From the NCBI GenBank assembly GCA_934630815.1, contig CAKTWI010000001.1, positions 186,001 to 250,000 of the forward strand: a DNA stretch of 64,000 nt, written 5' to 3'. Origin of the DNA: an uncultured Senegalimassilia sp. (lineage in GTDB: Bacteria; Actinomycetota; Coriobacteriia; Coriobacteriales; Eggerthellaceae). Under the pieces are notes generated by a model. It ran no database searches, had not been told where the DNA came from, and saw only the letters and a list, made by a program, of their open reading frames with translations. Both the position numbers and the translations under genes were made by a program. Below, piece by piece: positions 44,869 to 53,070 of the stretch (positions are counted from its first letter, which is position 1; every line of letters begins with the position of its first letter).

Positions 44869-45693
44869 ATGTCTGATTCCACTTTCGATCTATCCTTTGA
44901 TTCCGAGCTCGACGAGTTCGACCCGCTGGAGGACACCGGCGCGGACGACGATGAGAACGAGGGCGGCGATTACACCGCCATCAGCTCGGCGACCGATGCA
45001 CCCGCACAGCAGCTCGAGGCCGAAAGCGATAACCGCACGCCTGCCGAGCGCATCGACGATCTGTTCAAATCCATGGCCCCGCGCCGCAAGGTGCTGCTGG
45101 GCATCCTGTCCTTCGTGCAAGAGCCGCAAACCGCCGAGGCCGTGAACGCCCACGTCGACGAGCTGCAGCAGGACAACTTCAGCGTCTATACCGCCGCCAA
45201 CTTGTGCAACCTGCTCGAGCGCGCCGGCGCCATCGAGCGCATCACCGCCGACGGCCAACCCGCCGACGATACGGAAAACGAGCCCAAGACCGTGGTCGTG
45301 GACGGCGTGGAGTACCTGGAAGCCGCCGAACCCGTTGAGGTGTTCTGGCGTATCACCGAGCCTGGCCAGGCAAAACTTGATTCCGACAAACCCACCGAGC
45401 GCCTGCGCGCCCTGCTTGAGGAGGATGCGGCGTACGCGGTCATCTACAAGCGCATCCTCGCGCTGTGCGCAGCCGAAAACGGCGCTGCCACCCCGGTCAT
45501 CAACGGCAAGGTCGACAACGACCCGCTGGTGCAAAAGCCCCGCCTGTACGCCCCGCATTTCGTGGACAAGCTGGAGCAATGCGACGCGCTGGAATGGCGC
45601 AAGGCCTGGTTCACCACCGAAACGGGAAAGCAGGGCCTGGAAATGCTGGCAGATGTCGTGGACGAGTCCGCGGCCGATTCCAAGGAGGACTAA
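44869..45693 (+). CDS. winged-helix-like protein encoded with TorD
   Basis: A 274-residue protein with a very acidic, probably disordered N-terminus (residues 1-60) and two alpha/beta segments that look like winged-helix units: RRKVLLGILSFVQEPQTAEAV to NLCNLLERAGAIERI, and YAVIYKRILALCA to FVDKLEQCDALEW. No cofactor site is seen. GGGAGGGG precedes ATG 44,869. torD starts 3 bases after its stop, so the two are made together; related gene pairs may exist near molybdoenzyme genes. It could be a regulator or a second assembly factor. The winged-helix reading is tentative. Confidence 0.68.
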   Translation: MSDSTFDLSFDSELDEFDPLEDTGADDDENEGGDYTAISSATDAPAQQLEAESDNRTPAERIDDLFKSMAPRRKVLLGILSFVQEPQTAEAVNAHVDELQQDNFSVYTAANLCNLLERAGAIERITADGQPADDTENEPKTVVVDGVEYLEAAEPVEVFWRITEPGQAKLDSDKPTERLRALLEEDAAYAVIYKRILALCAAENGAATPVINGKVDNDPLVQKPRLYAPHFVDKLEQCDALEWRKAWFTTETGKQGLEMLADVVDESAADSKED

Positions 45694-45695
45694 CC

Positions 45696-46397
45696 ATGAC
45701 CGAGAACGCCAACACCGCCGCAGAGCAGGCTTCCATAGACGAGCTGATCAAGCTGATCGAACAGCGCGCCGCAACGTACGGCCTGCTCAGCCGCCTGTTC
45801 CGTGTGGAAGTCGACCAGGAGCTGCTTGACGAGCTGCACGGTATGCGCTTCCCCGCCTCCACGGGCAACGCCGACGTGGACGAGGGCTACCTGCGCCTGG
45901 CGAAGTACCTGTCCAATACCTGGGAGAACAGCCTGACCGACCTAGCCGTGGACTATACCCGCGTGTTCATCGGCCACGGCGTTGACGCCTACAGCGCCGC
46001 CTACCCGTTCGAAAGCGTGTACACCTCCGAGAAGCGCCTGCTCATGCAGGATGCCCGCGACGAGGTGCTGGCCATCTACCGCTCCGCCGGCCTTGACAAG
46101 AAGAACAGCTGGAAGGAAGGCGAGGACCACGTAGCTCTGGAGCTGGAGTTCGAGCAGGTGCTTGCCAACCGTACCGCCGATGCGCTGCGCAAGGGCGACG
46201 AGGAGGAAGCCGCCGCGCTGCTGACCACGCAGAAGAACTTCCTGGAAGACCATCTGCTGTCGTGGGTTCCCATGATGACCGCCGACATGAAGCGTTTCGC
46301 GAAAACCGACCTCTATCAGGGCCTTGCCTATCTCACCGACGGGTTCCTGAATACCGATAAGGCGTTTTTGGACGACGTTTTGACCGAGGACGAGTAA
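45696..46397 (+). CDS. torD: TorD/DmsD-family molybdoenzyme chaperone
   Basis: The 233-residue all-helical protein resembles TorD/DmsD chaperones: an N-terminal RAATYGLLSRLFRVEVDQELLDEL, then LAVDYTRVFIGHGVDAYSAAYPFESVYTSEKRL, the conserved DYxRxF...PxESVY core, and a C-terminal FLEDHLLSWVP helix (EDHLLxWxP is typical). These proteins bind the Tat signal and apo-form of molybdopterin enzymes until the cofactor is loaded. AAGGAGG precedes the ATG. The likely client is the DmsA-like protein near 55 kb, or another enzyme outside the window. A hairpin terminator follows. Confidence 0.92.
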   Translation: MTENANTAAEQASIDELIKLIEQRAATYGLLSRLFRVEVDQELLDELHGMRFPASTGNADVDEGYLRLAKYLSNTWENSLTDLAVDYTRVFIGHGVDAYSAAYPFESVYTSEKRLLMQDARDEVLAIYRSAGLDKKNSWKEGEDHVALELEFEQVLANRTADALRKGDEEEAAALLTTQKNFLEDHLLSWVPMMTADMKRFAKTDLYQGLAYLTDGFLNTDKAFLDDVLTEDE

Positions 46398-46408
46398 CGA
46401 GGCATCGC

Positions 46409-46446
46409 CCGCCGACGCGCTTCGAAGCCAGCGCGTCGGCGGTTTT
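46409..46446 (+). terminator. terminator after torD
   Basis: CCGCCGACGCGC (46,409-46,420) pairs perfectly with GCGCGTCGGCGG (46,431-46,442) around a 10-base loop, followed by TTTT. It separates torD from the NapG-like gene or attenuates read-through. Confidence 0.85.
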
Positions 46447-46522
46447 GCACCGCCAGGCTTCCCGACGCGGAGGGCGTCGGATACGGGGAGGCCAGCATCG
46501 GGCGCGAGCGAAAGAAGGAGAG

Positions 46523-47248
46523 ATGGACAACACGGACAACCGCACGGACCTGCCCGAAGGCCGCGCGGAACAGACGAAGGGGACGGCTGATGCGGCAACA
46601 GCGCAGGCGGCCGCGGAAAAGCAAGCGAAAACCGGAGGCATGACGCGCCGCACGCTGTGCCTGGGCATCGGCGGCGCCGCAGTGATGCTCGGCCTGGGCG
46701 GGCTGAAGGTGGCGAACCCGCAGGCGATCATCCGACCTCCGGGAGGACAGGACGAGGATCGCCTGATCAGCGCCTGCATCCGCTGCGAGAAATGCTACGA
46801 GATCTGCCCGCGCGACGTCATCCGTCCGGCGCACATCGAGGACGGCATCCTGAACATGCGCACGCCGACGTTCGATTTCAGCGACGGCTACTGCGATTGG
46901 TGCACCGAGGAGAACGGCGGCACGCCGCTGTGCGTCTCGGCCTGCCCCACGCGCGCGCTGGAGCTGCCGGCGGGCGCCACGAAGGAGAACACCATCATCG
47001 GCAAAGCCGTCATCAACACCGACTGGTGCCTGGCATACAAGCTGATCGGCTGCCGATTCTGCTACGACGCGTGCCCGTACGAGGCCATAACGCTTGACGA
47101 CGAGAACCGTCCCGTGGTGCTGGACAACAAGTGCAACGGCTGCGGAGCCTGCGAAAGCGTGTGCGTATCGCTGCAAAACGGTTCCATTTCCGAGGGCGCC
47201 ACTTCGCGCGCCATCATCATCAAGCCGCTTGACCAGGTAGAAAGGTAA
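46523..47248 (+). CDS. NapG-like exported ferredoxin-type protein
   Basis: The 241-residue protein has a cytoplasmic extension and then a twin-arginine signal at MTRRTLCLGIGGAAVMLGLGG (RR near residues 42-43), unusually far from the N-terminus. Four cysteine clusters follow: CIRCEKCYEICP, CDWCTEENGGTPLCVSACP, CRFCYDACP and CNGCGACESVC, the MauM/NapG pattern of four [4Fe-4S] clusters. With NapH, NapG passes electrons from menaquinol to a periplasmic-side reductase. AAGGAG lies just before the ATG and the NapH-like gene follows by 9 bases. No napA is in the window, so its acceptor may be a different molybdoenzyme. Confidence 0.88.
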   Translation: MDNTDNRTDLPEGRAEQTKGTADAATAQAAAEKQAKTGGMTRRTLCLGIGGAAVMLGLGGLKVANPQAIIRPPGGQDEDRLISACIRCEKCYEICPRDVIRPAHIEDGILNMRTPTFDFSDGYCDWCTEENGGTPLCVSACPTRALELPAGATKENTIIGKAVINTDWCLAYKLIGCRFCYDACPYEAITLDDENRPVVLDNKCNGCGACESVCVSLQNGSISEGATSRAIIIKPLDQVER

Positions 47249-47257
47249 GGTGCGGTC

Positions 47258-48250
47258 ATGAAACGCAATTCAAAGACGCTGCGCACCATCACCGCGCTCG
47301 CCATCGTGGCCATCGTGTTCGTGGGCTTTTTGACGAACCTGGGCATCGGCACCATTTCGGCACCGGGCATCTGGGATATCTCCATCCTGTGCCCGCTGGG
47401 AGCGCTTGGCACCATGTTGGCCAGCAAGATGATGGTACCGCGCGCCGTGGTGTCGCTAGTCGTCATGGTGGTGCTCATCATCGTGTTCGCCCGCGCGTTC
47501 TGCGGCTGGATGTGCCCCGTTCCCCTGGTGCAGAAGCTGCGCGGCGTATTCACCAAGCCCGAGAAGCAGGCGAAGGCCGAGAAGGCAAAGGCCGTGAAAC
47601 AGGCAGACGCTAAGGCGGCCGAGGCCGCAGCCGACACCGCTCCGCTGACCGAGGACGAGAAGGCGGCGCTGGCAACCGGCTGCGAGAAGGACTCGAAGGG
47701 CCTGTCCGGCTGCGCAAGCTGCGCGAAGAAGCGCGGCGAGGCCGTGGATGCCCGCCACTTCGTGCTAGGCGGCGCGCTGCTGTCCACGTTCATCTTCGGC
47801 TTCCCGGTGTTTTGCCTGATATGCCCCATCGGACTGACCTTCGCCACCATCCTGCTGCTGGTGAGCCTGTTCGCGCAAGGCGACGTGACGTGGTCGCTCA
47901 TCGTGGTGCCCGCCATCCTGATCGCCGAGGTGCTGCTGTTCAAGAAGTGGTGCCATAAGCTGTGCCCGCTTTCGGCGTTCATGAGCCTGATCGCCAAGCT
48001 GAACCGCACGTTCAAGCCCACCATCGACAACGCGAAGTGCCTGGAAACGGCACAGGGCAAGAAGTGCGGTGCTTGCGGTCGCGCCTGCGAGGAGGGCATC
48101 GACCCGCGCCATCCCGAGCTGTCCGAGGCTGCGTGGAGCGAATGCACGAAGTGCCGCTCATGCGTGGACGCCTGCCCGGCGCACGCGATCAGCATGCCGC
48201 TGATCGCCAAGAAAGGCGAACCCGTCTCGCTGGTGGAAAACGAGAAGTAG
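47258..48250 (+). CDS. NapH-like membrane quinol-oxidising ferredoxin protein
   Basis: The 330-residue protein has four to five membrane helices, the paired cytoplasmic motifs CGWMCPVP (about 82-89) and CHKLCPLS (about 231-238), an extra CLICPIG, and two C-terminal [4Fe-4S] clusters (CGACGRACEEG and CTKCRSCVDACP). This is the NapH/NosR-C plan. A charged Lys/Ala-rich insert (about 98-150) with a CxxC pair (GCASC) is unusual. It should take electrons from menaquinol for the NapG-like partner encoded just upstream. Confidence 0.88.
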   Translation: MKRNSKTLRTITALAIVAIVFVGFLTNLGIGTISAPGIWDISILCPLGALGTMLASKMMVPRAVVSLVVMVVLIIVFARAFCGWMCPVPLVQKLRGVFTKPEKQAKAEKAKAVKQADAKAAEAAADTAPLTEDEKAALATGCEKDSKGLSGCASCAKKRGEAVDARHFVLGGALLSTFIFGFPVFCLICPIGLTFATILLLVSLFAQGDVTWSLIVVPAILIAEVLLFKKWCHKLCPLSAFMSLIAKLNRTFKPTIDNAKCLETAQGKKCGACGRACEEGIDPRHPELSEAAWSECTKCRSCVDACPAHAISMPLIAKKGEPVSLVENEK

Positions 48251-48653
48251 CCGGCAAGCGGATACGGCAAACGCGCACGTTGCGGCGCGAGGAACGCAAC
48301 ACGGGAACAGCCGGGCGCGCATCGCGCCCGGCCTCCCGGGCAGAGGGTGGCCTAGCAAGGGTTTTGGGGATGGACCACCTTCTGCCCGGGAGCGGCGCCT
48401 CTTCACCCTCCCCTCCCTCCCCACTTCAGAAGATGCCGCCACTCCCTCTTTCAACCTGAGAAGCCGAAGCGGGCAACCTCCTCACCCGCTTCGGCGCAAA
48501 CCCCCTCACCGTCCAACAAGCTGGCGGAAGGGGCCCGGGAACGGCAACGACCCGTCGGCGTATCGTCGACGGCAGCGCGCTCCGACCCGCTTGGCGGGCA
48601 AGATCGCGAACGCATATATAAATAGGTAAGGAATAACGGCTGGGAGGTCGGAT
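48251..48653. other. intergenic region with hairpins and a candidate promoter
   Basis: This 403-base gap holds a perfect 9-base-stem hairpin (48,311-48,319 with 48,323-48,331), then the long inverted repeat at 48,333-48,392. Before the helicase-like gene TTGGCG (48,591-48,596) and TATATA (48,615-48,620), 18 bases apart, make a possible promoter. No gene was seen. Confidence 0.6.
48333..48392. repeat. 18-bp inverted repeat with conserved G-rich loop, copy X
   Basis: CTCCCGGGCAGAGGGTGG (48,333-48,350) pairs with 48,375-48,392 with one mismatch. The 24-base loop contains GCAAGGGTTTTGGGGATGG. The hairpin at 51,350-51,420 has the same arm length and a similar loop but unrelated arms. Confidence 0.75.
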
Positions 48654-50555
48654 ATGATCCAGGATATTTCGCACATCAAGGCAACGCGCATCGTCGGCGG
48701 CGTGGGCTGCGGCAAAACACAGCAGCTGATCGAGCGCGTATGCTCGCTGCTTTCGGGAGGCGAAAAGGCAGGGAACGTGCTGGTGCTGTGCGCAACGCCG
48801 CAGGCATGCGAGTCGTTCACGCTGCGCCTGAACGCCGCTGGCGAAGAAGCCGGCGTGAACGCCGATGAGATCGCGGTGACCACGCCGCGCGCCTTAGCGC
48901 TCGAGGTGCTCTCAGATGCCGAAGCGGTGCGCTGGTCAGGCCGCGAGCCGCGTCTGCTCACCGCCTACGAGGAGCTGTTCCTACTCGAAGATATGAAGGT
49001 GAGCGGCCTGCGCCCCAAGCGCCTGCGCGAGATGCTGAAGTTCTTCTACCGCAGCTGGACCGAGCTTGCCGATGACGATCCGAACTGGCTTTTGCCCGGT
49101 GAGGAGTCCAACGTGCACACGCTGCTGAAGGACAACCTGGCCCTCACGCGCAGCATCGTCGAGCCCGAAGCGGGCAATCTGGCGGTGAATTACCTGCGCG
49201 GCCACGCCGGCGCGGTTGCCGCCCATTCGTTCGCCCACGTGCTGGTAGACGACTATCAGCGCATCAGCAAGGCGTCGCAGCTGCTTGCCGGCCTGATGGC
49301 GACCGAAACGCTCACCATCGCCGGCGACCGCACCGCCTGTGTGCAGGTTTATGACAGCTACCCCTATGCCGCAGGCTTGGACGAGTTCATGGACGAGCAC
49401 GAAGGAGCGGAGGATATCGAGCTGTCCGCATGCCATGCTTGCGCAGCTGGAGCTGCAGCTGCGTCCAAATTACTTGCCGACCCCGCCATGCAGTCGATCG
49501 CGTTCCATGCAGCGGAAGACATCGTCGCAGGTCAGACGGTTGTACTGGAAAGCCCGCTGCCCGAAGACGAATTCGGCGCCGTTGCGCGCTTCGCTGCCGA
49601 AACCGTGGCGGCCGGAACGAACCCCGCCGACATCGTGGTTGCGACGCCTAACGGCGTGTGGAGCCGCAACATGGTGAAGGCCCTGCTAGCCGCGAAGGTT
49701 CCCGCTCAGGCGCTGACCGATCGCCAGCCGGTGCGCGGCGACATCCGCGACAACGAGCGCTGCGTGCCCGCCCACGTGCTGACGGCGCTCGACCTGGTGG
49801 CCGATCCCGAAAACGCGCTTGCATGGCGCTGCTGGTGCGGATACGGCGATTGGCTGGCCAACAGCTCCGCTATGGCGAATCTGCGCGCATATGCCGATGA
49901 GCACGATAAGGGCCTGGTGGAGGCCCTGCGCGATGTGCAGGATAGCGCGCTGGCCGCGAACGAGGGCGACGCCGATCGCGTAGTGGGCGCCAAGCGCGTT
50001 GCCGACGCACGCGAAGCGGGCCTTGCACTCATCGAATCCGCAGCCGGGCTCGAAGGCACGGCACTGCTGGACAAGCTTGCCGAGCTGGTCACGGGCCAGG
50101 AAGGCGCAACGGCGCCGGGCATCGTGAGCACGCTGTGCCTGGGCGAGCAGGATAACTCCGCAGCCGCCATGGCCAAGCGCTTCCGCAACCGCCTGCTGGC
50201 GCCCCGCATCGATGCCGCAAGCGCCGTCCAGGCGGTCCCCTACGACCAAGTCGCGGGGCTTTCGCCGAAGGTGCTGATCATCAGCGGTTTCGTGAACGGG
50301 TTCATCCCCTGCCGCGAATACTTCGACAGCGCCGAGATGCCCTTGGACAAGCAGGAGAAGGAGCACGCGAAGGACGCGCGCCGCGTGTACGCCATGGCAG
50401 GAAAGGCAAGCGAGCAGCTGGTGATTTCCCGCTTCACCACCACCAGCCTGGAAACCGCCAGCGTCATGAAGCTGCACATCGGCCGCATCCGCCTGCAAGA
50501 CGGCAAGCGCATGTGCGCCATCGAGCCCAGCGACTTCACCGAGCAGCTGGCATAA
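48654..50555 (+). CDS. degenerate UvrD/PcrA-like superfamily 1 ATPase
   Basis: The 633-residue protein has the P-loop GGVGCGKT (15-22), an NVLVLCATPQACESFTLRL motif Ia-like strand and VLVDDYQRIS (about 196-205) in place of the usual DEAQ/DEFQ Walker B. A TIAGDRTACVQ segment stands where motif III (GDxxQ) should be. The C-terminal half keeps IISGFVNGFIPCREYFD and ARRVYAMAGKASEQLVIS, which recall motifs V and VI but lack the TRA arginine finger. It may be a helicase relative that binds ATP without normal unwinding. A weak promoter and a long inverted repeat precede it; a strong terminator follows. Confidence 0.75.
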   Translation: MIQDISHIKATRIVGGVGCGKTQQLIERVCSLLSGGEKAGNVLVLCATPQACESFTLRLNAAGEEAGVNADEIAVTTPRALALEVLSDAEAVRWSGREPRLLTAYEELFLLEDMKVSGLRPKRLREMLKFFYRSWTELADDDPNWLLPGEESNVHTLLKDNLALTRSIVEPEAGNLAVNYLRGHAGAVAAHSFAHVLVDDYQRISKASQLLAGLMATETLTIAGDRTACVQVYDSYPYAAGLDEFMDEHEGAEDIELSACHACAAGAAAASKLLADPAMQSIAFHAAEDIVAGQTVVLESPLPEDEFGAVARFAAETVAAGTNPADIVVATPNGVWSRNMVKALLAAKVPAQALTDRQPVRGDIRDNERCVPAHVLTALDLVADPENALAWRCWCGYGDWLANSSAMANLRAYADEHDKGLVEALRDVQDSALAANEGDADRVVGAKRVADAREAGLALIESAAGLEGTALLDKLAELVTGQEGATAPGIVSTLCLGEQDNSAAAMAKRFRNRLLAPRIDAASAVQAVPYDQVAGLSPKVLIISGFVNGFIPCREYFDSAEMPLDKQEKEHAKDARRVYAMAGKASEQLVISRFTTTSLETASVMKLHIGRIRLQDGKRMCAIEPSDFTEQLA

Positions 50556-50648
50556 AAAGGTTGACCGAGAACCATCCCGATAGCTCATTGAGCGCGCAAA
50601 GCACCGCACCCCACCTCGTGGACGTGAGCGCAAACTCAAGTAAACGCA

Positions 50649-50676
50649 AAAAGCCCCGCACAATGCGGGGCTTTTT
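50649..50676. terminator. bidirectional terminator after the helicase-like gene
   Basis: AAAAGCCCCGCA (about 50,649-50,660) pairs with TGCGGGGCTTTT (about 50,664-50,675) around a short loop, with T runs on both strands. A second weaker hairpin (CCGCC...GGCGG, about 50,751-50,770) with TTTCCTTTTTT follows. Confidence 0.85.
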
Positions 50677-50833
50677 AATCCGTCGATTCCGACCTTGACG
50701 CGTATCGGGTTAAGAAGCTGAAAAATCTGCCTAAGCGCCTCTAGCTCAGCCGCCAATTGATTTTCGGCGGTTTCCTTTTTTCCTATTCTTTCCTATTTGT
50801 CTAGCGGAAGCGCAAAACGCCTATGCGAAAAGC

Positions 50834-51196
50834 TTATAGCAGTGCAGCTTCCCAGTCGGCTTCTTTGAAGCCGGTTAGCACGAAATCGGGGCCGACGACG
50901 ATGGGACGTTTTACCAGCATGCCGTTGGCAGCCAGCAGGTCATAAGCTTCCGCGTCCGACATGCCTGCATCCAGCTGGGCTTTCACATTATGCTGGCGAT
51001 ACAGCTGCCCGCTGGTGTTGAAGAACCGACGCAGCGGCAACCCGCTTTTCGCGTGCCATTCGGCCAGCTCAGCCGCCTTGGGATTATCCGCCACAATGTC
51101 GCGATCCGCATACGCCACGCCATGCGCATCCAACCACGCCTTCGCCTTCTTGCACGTTGAGCACTTCGGGTACTCGATGAACAACACTTCCTGCAC
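50834..51196 (-). CDS. ArsC/Spx-family thioredoxin-fold protein
   Basis: The 120-residue protein shows the ArsC/Spx pattern: EYPKCSTCKKAKAWL with a CxxC pair near residue 12, a DIVADNP segment, LPLRRFFNTSGQLYR, and MLVKRPIVVG. The CxxC makes it resemble the Spx/MgsR or YffB branch more than classic arsenate reductase. It may be a glutaredoxin-like reductase or a redox-sensing RNA polymerase-binding protein. The RPI motif and length fit either. It stands alone between two terminator-rich gaps. Confidence 0.85.
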   Translation of the reverse strand: MQEVLFIEYPKCSTCKKAKAWLDAHGVAYADRDIVADNPKAAELAEWHAKSGLPLRRFFNTSGQLYRQHNVKAQLDAGMSDAEAYDLLAANGMLVKRPIVVGPDFVLTGFKEADWEAALL

Positions 51197-51504
51197 GATG
51201 AGCTCCTTCCTTTAGGCGGCTCGCCTTTGCGTTTTGCGTTGCATAGCGTAGCAGGACGCCACCGCACCGCTCAACCAAGCACAAGTGAAACGCGATTCAG
51301 GCAGATAGCGCTACGTCCCCTAAGTGTCCGGATCCAAGACGCAAGGCGACCCCTTCCGCTTGGAGACGTCCCTGTTTGCAAGGGGGGGTTTGGGGAAAGG
51401 GTGTCTCCAAGCGGAAGGGGCCGCTTGAGGGTATTCGGTTGTCGACGGCCCGCCGGCCGGGCCCGGGGCACCCCAAGGGAGCATCCCGAGCCCAAGCCAG
51501 CCGC
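51197..51504. other. intergenic region between dmsC and the ArsC/Spx gene
   Basis: This 308-base gap contains the long inverted repeat at 51,350-51,420 and, at 51,314-51,327, a solo GGGGACG-type motif in reverse orientation. No gene was seen. Confidence 0.65.
51350..51420. repeat. 18-bp inverted repeat with conserved G-rich loop, copy Y
   Basis: CCCCTTCCGCTTGGAGAC (51,350-51,367) pairs perfectly with 51,403-51,420. The 35-base loop contains GCAAGGGGGGGTTTGGGG. Arms differ completely from copy X near 48.3 kb while the loop is related. It lies 85 bases after the dmsC stop and could end that transcript. Confidence 0.78.
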
Positions 51505-52383
51505 CTAGTAGAACATGAACACGGACAGGCCCACGTTGTAGAAGGCGACGCGCAGGCAGACCGCGCCGACGAGGGCCGCGACCACGGCCACGCCGCCGAA
51601 GAGCTTCCAGCTGGCGGCGTCGCCCTTCTTGCGGGCGAGCACGCAGACGACCAGCGGCACGACCGCGCCCACGACCACGGCGCCGAGCCACAGCAGCGGG
51701 GCCTGGGCGCCCACGGTCGCGGCGGCGTCTGCCACGGCCTTGGTGGGGTGCGTCGGGTCGAAGTAGTAGCCCACCTGGGAGAACGCGCCGGCGCTCATCT
51801 GGATGAACGCGGCGTAGGCGGCGGTGCACACGGCGCCGATCGCGGAACCGGCCACGGCCGGCAGGCCGCAGGCGTCGGCGTCCTCGCCCTTGGCGGCGAG
51901 CACCACCGCGCAGGTGGCCGGGCCGAGCAGGCAGGCGGCGCCCACGATGGAGAGCACCTCGAGCACGGAATCCCACGCCGGGCGCGCCGGCATCATGTAG
52001 GAGTGCGCGCACACCGCGGCCAACACGACCGAGATGGCGATGGCGACCCACGCCATGCCCTTCGGCAGCGTGCCGCCGTCATCGGACTTGCGGGCCATGA
52101 CGAAGTACGCCACGGCAATCACCACGAACACCACGATCGCGATGAGCTCCTGCGTGATGCCGGAGGTGATGTGGCCGAAGCCGTTGAAGATGCGCTCCCA
52201 GTGCTGCAGGTGGAAGAACACGGCGATGCCGCCCAAAGCCAGAAGCACGCAGGACAGAATCGCCAGCAGCTGCTGGGACTTCTTGCCCGCGCCCTTGAGC
52301 GCTAGCACGCCGGCACCGCCGAACACGCCGCAGCCCCAAGCGGTAAGGGTGGTGAACAAAATCAGAGGCCATTGCAGTTCCAT
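51505..52383 (-). CDS. dmsC: DmsC-type membrane anchor subunit
   Basis: The 292-residue protein has eight predicted membrane helices and matches the DmsC family plan (MELQWPLILFTTLTAWGCGVFGG at the start; FFHLQHWERIFNGFGHITSGI with conserved His). DmsC anchors the catalytic and ferredoxin subunits and oxidises menaquinol. It is the last gene of a dmsA-dmsB-dmsC operon, starting 3 bases after the dmsB stop, with GGGGAGGAG as ribosome site. Confidence 0.9.
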   Translation of the reverse strand: MELQWPLILFTTLTAWGCGVFGGAGVLALKGAGKKSQQLLAILSCVLLALGGIAVFFHLQHWERIFNGFGHITSGITQELIAIVVFVVIAVAYFVMARKSDDGGTLPKGMAWVAIAISVVLAAVCAHSYMMPARPAWDSVLEVLSIVGAACLLGPATCAVVLAAKGEDADACGLPAVAGSAIGAVCTAAYAAFIQMSAGAFSQVGYYFDPTHPTKAVADAAATVGAQAPLLWLGAVVVGAVVPLVVCVLARKKGDAASWKLFGGVAVVAALVGAVCLRVAFYNVGLSVFMFY

Positions 52384-52386
52384 GAT

Positions 52387-53055
52387 CTACTCCTCCCCTT
52401 GCCAATCGCGGTCGCGCAGGATGTACACGAAGCTGGGGTCGTTGCCTACGTCCGGCAGATGGTGCACGTCGGACTGCTTGTACTCCTGCACGCATTCCTT
52501 CAACGTGATGCGCGTGTGCTCGGTCTTGTCGTAGCTCGGGTCGCCCTCGGTCACGTCGACCACCCACGGCGCCTCGAACGAATCGATGCCCTTGTCCAGG
52601 TCGCCGAAGAAGCGCGCACGTCCGCCGCATTGCGCCACGCAGGCGGGCAGCTCGCCTTGGGCGATGCGCTGCTCGCACAGGGTGCACTTCTCAACCACGC
52701 GCTCCTCGGTATTGAGGTAACGCACGCCATAAGGGCAGCTCATGGCGCAGAACTGGCAACCGATGCATTTCGACTTGTCGATCTGCACGGTGCCGTCGGC
52801 GGCGATGTGGCTGGCCTCGGTCGGGCACACCTTCACGCACTCCGGGTCCTTGCAGTGCTGGCACTGCACGGTCAGGAAGTACATCTCCACATCAGGCCAC
52901 GTTCCGCAGCCATCCTTCTTCGGATTCGGGCCGATGCGCAACGTCTTGTTCCAGTAATCGCCCACCGGCACGCTGTTCATGGCCTTGCACGCCACGCTGC
53001 ATGCCAGGCAGCCCACGCAACGGTTCAGGTCCGTTGCAATCGCATAATGGGTCAT
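52387..53055 (-). CDS. dmsB: DmsB-type four-cluster ferredoxin subunit
   Basis: The 222-residue protein has the four cysteine groups of DmsB-like subunits: CVGCLACSVACK (about 13-24), CQHCKDPECVKVCP (about 66-79), CIGCQFCAMSCPYG and CTLCEQRIAQGELPACVAQC. It carries electrons from DmsC to the molybdenum subunit. It lies 15 bases after dmsA and just before dmsC, with AAAGGAGG upstream of its ATG. Confidence 0.95.
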   Translation of the reverse strand: MTHYAIATDLNRCVGCLACSVACKAMNSVPVGDYWNKTLRIGPNPKKDGCGTWPDVEMYFLTVQCQHCKDPECVKVCPTEASHIAADGTVQIDKSKCIGCQFCAMSCPYGVRYLNTEERVVEKCTLCEQRIAQGELPACVAQCGGRARFFGDLDKGIDSFEAPWVVDVTEGDPSYDKTEHTRITLKECVQEYKQSDVHHLPDVGNDPSFVYILRDRDWQGEE

Positions 53056-53070
53056 CTTCGCGCACCTCCT

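Noticed and set aside
50700..50830. tRNA-like sequence (CTCTAGCTCAGCCG) after the helicase-like gene
   Set aside because: No cloverleaf arms or CCA-proximal stem can be drawn; the segment better fits a hairpin with a T-rich tail.
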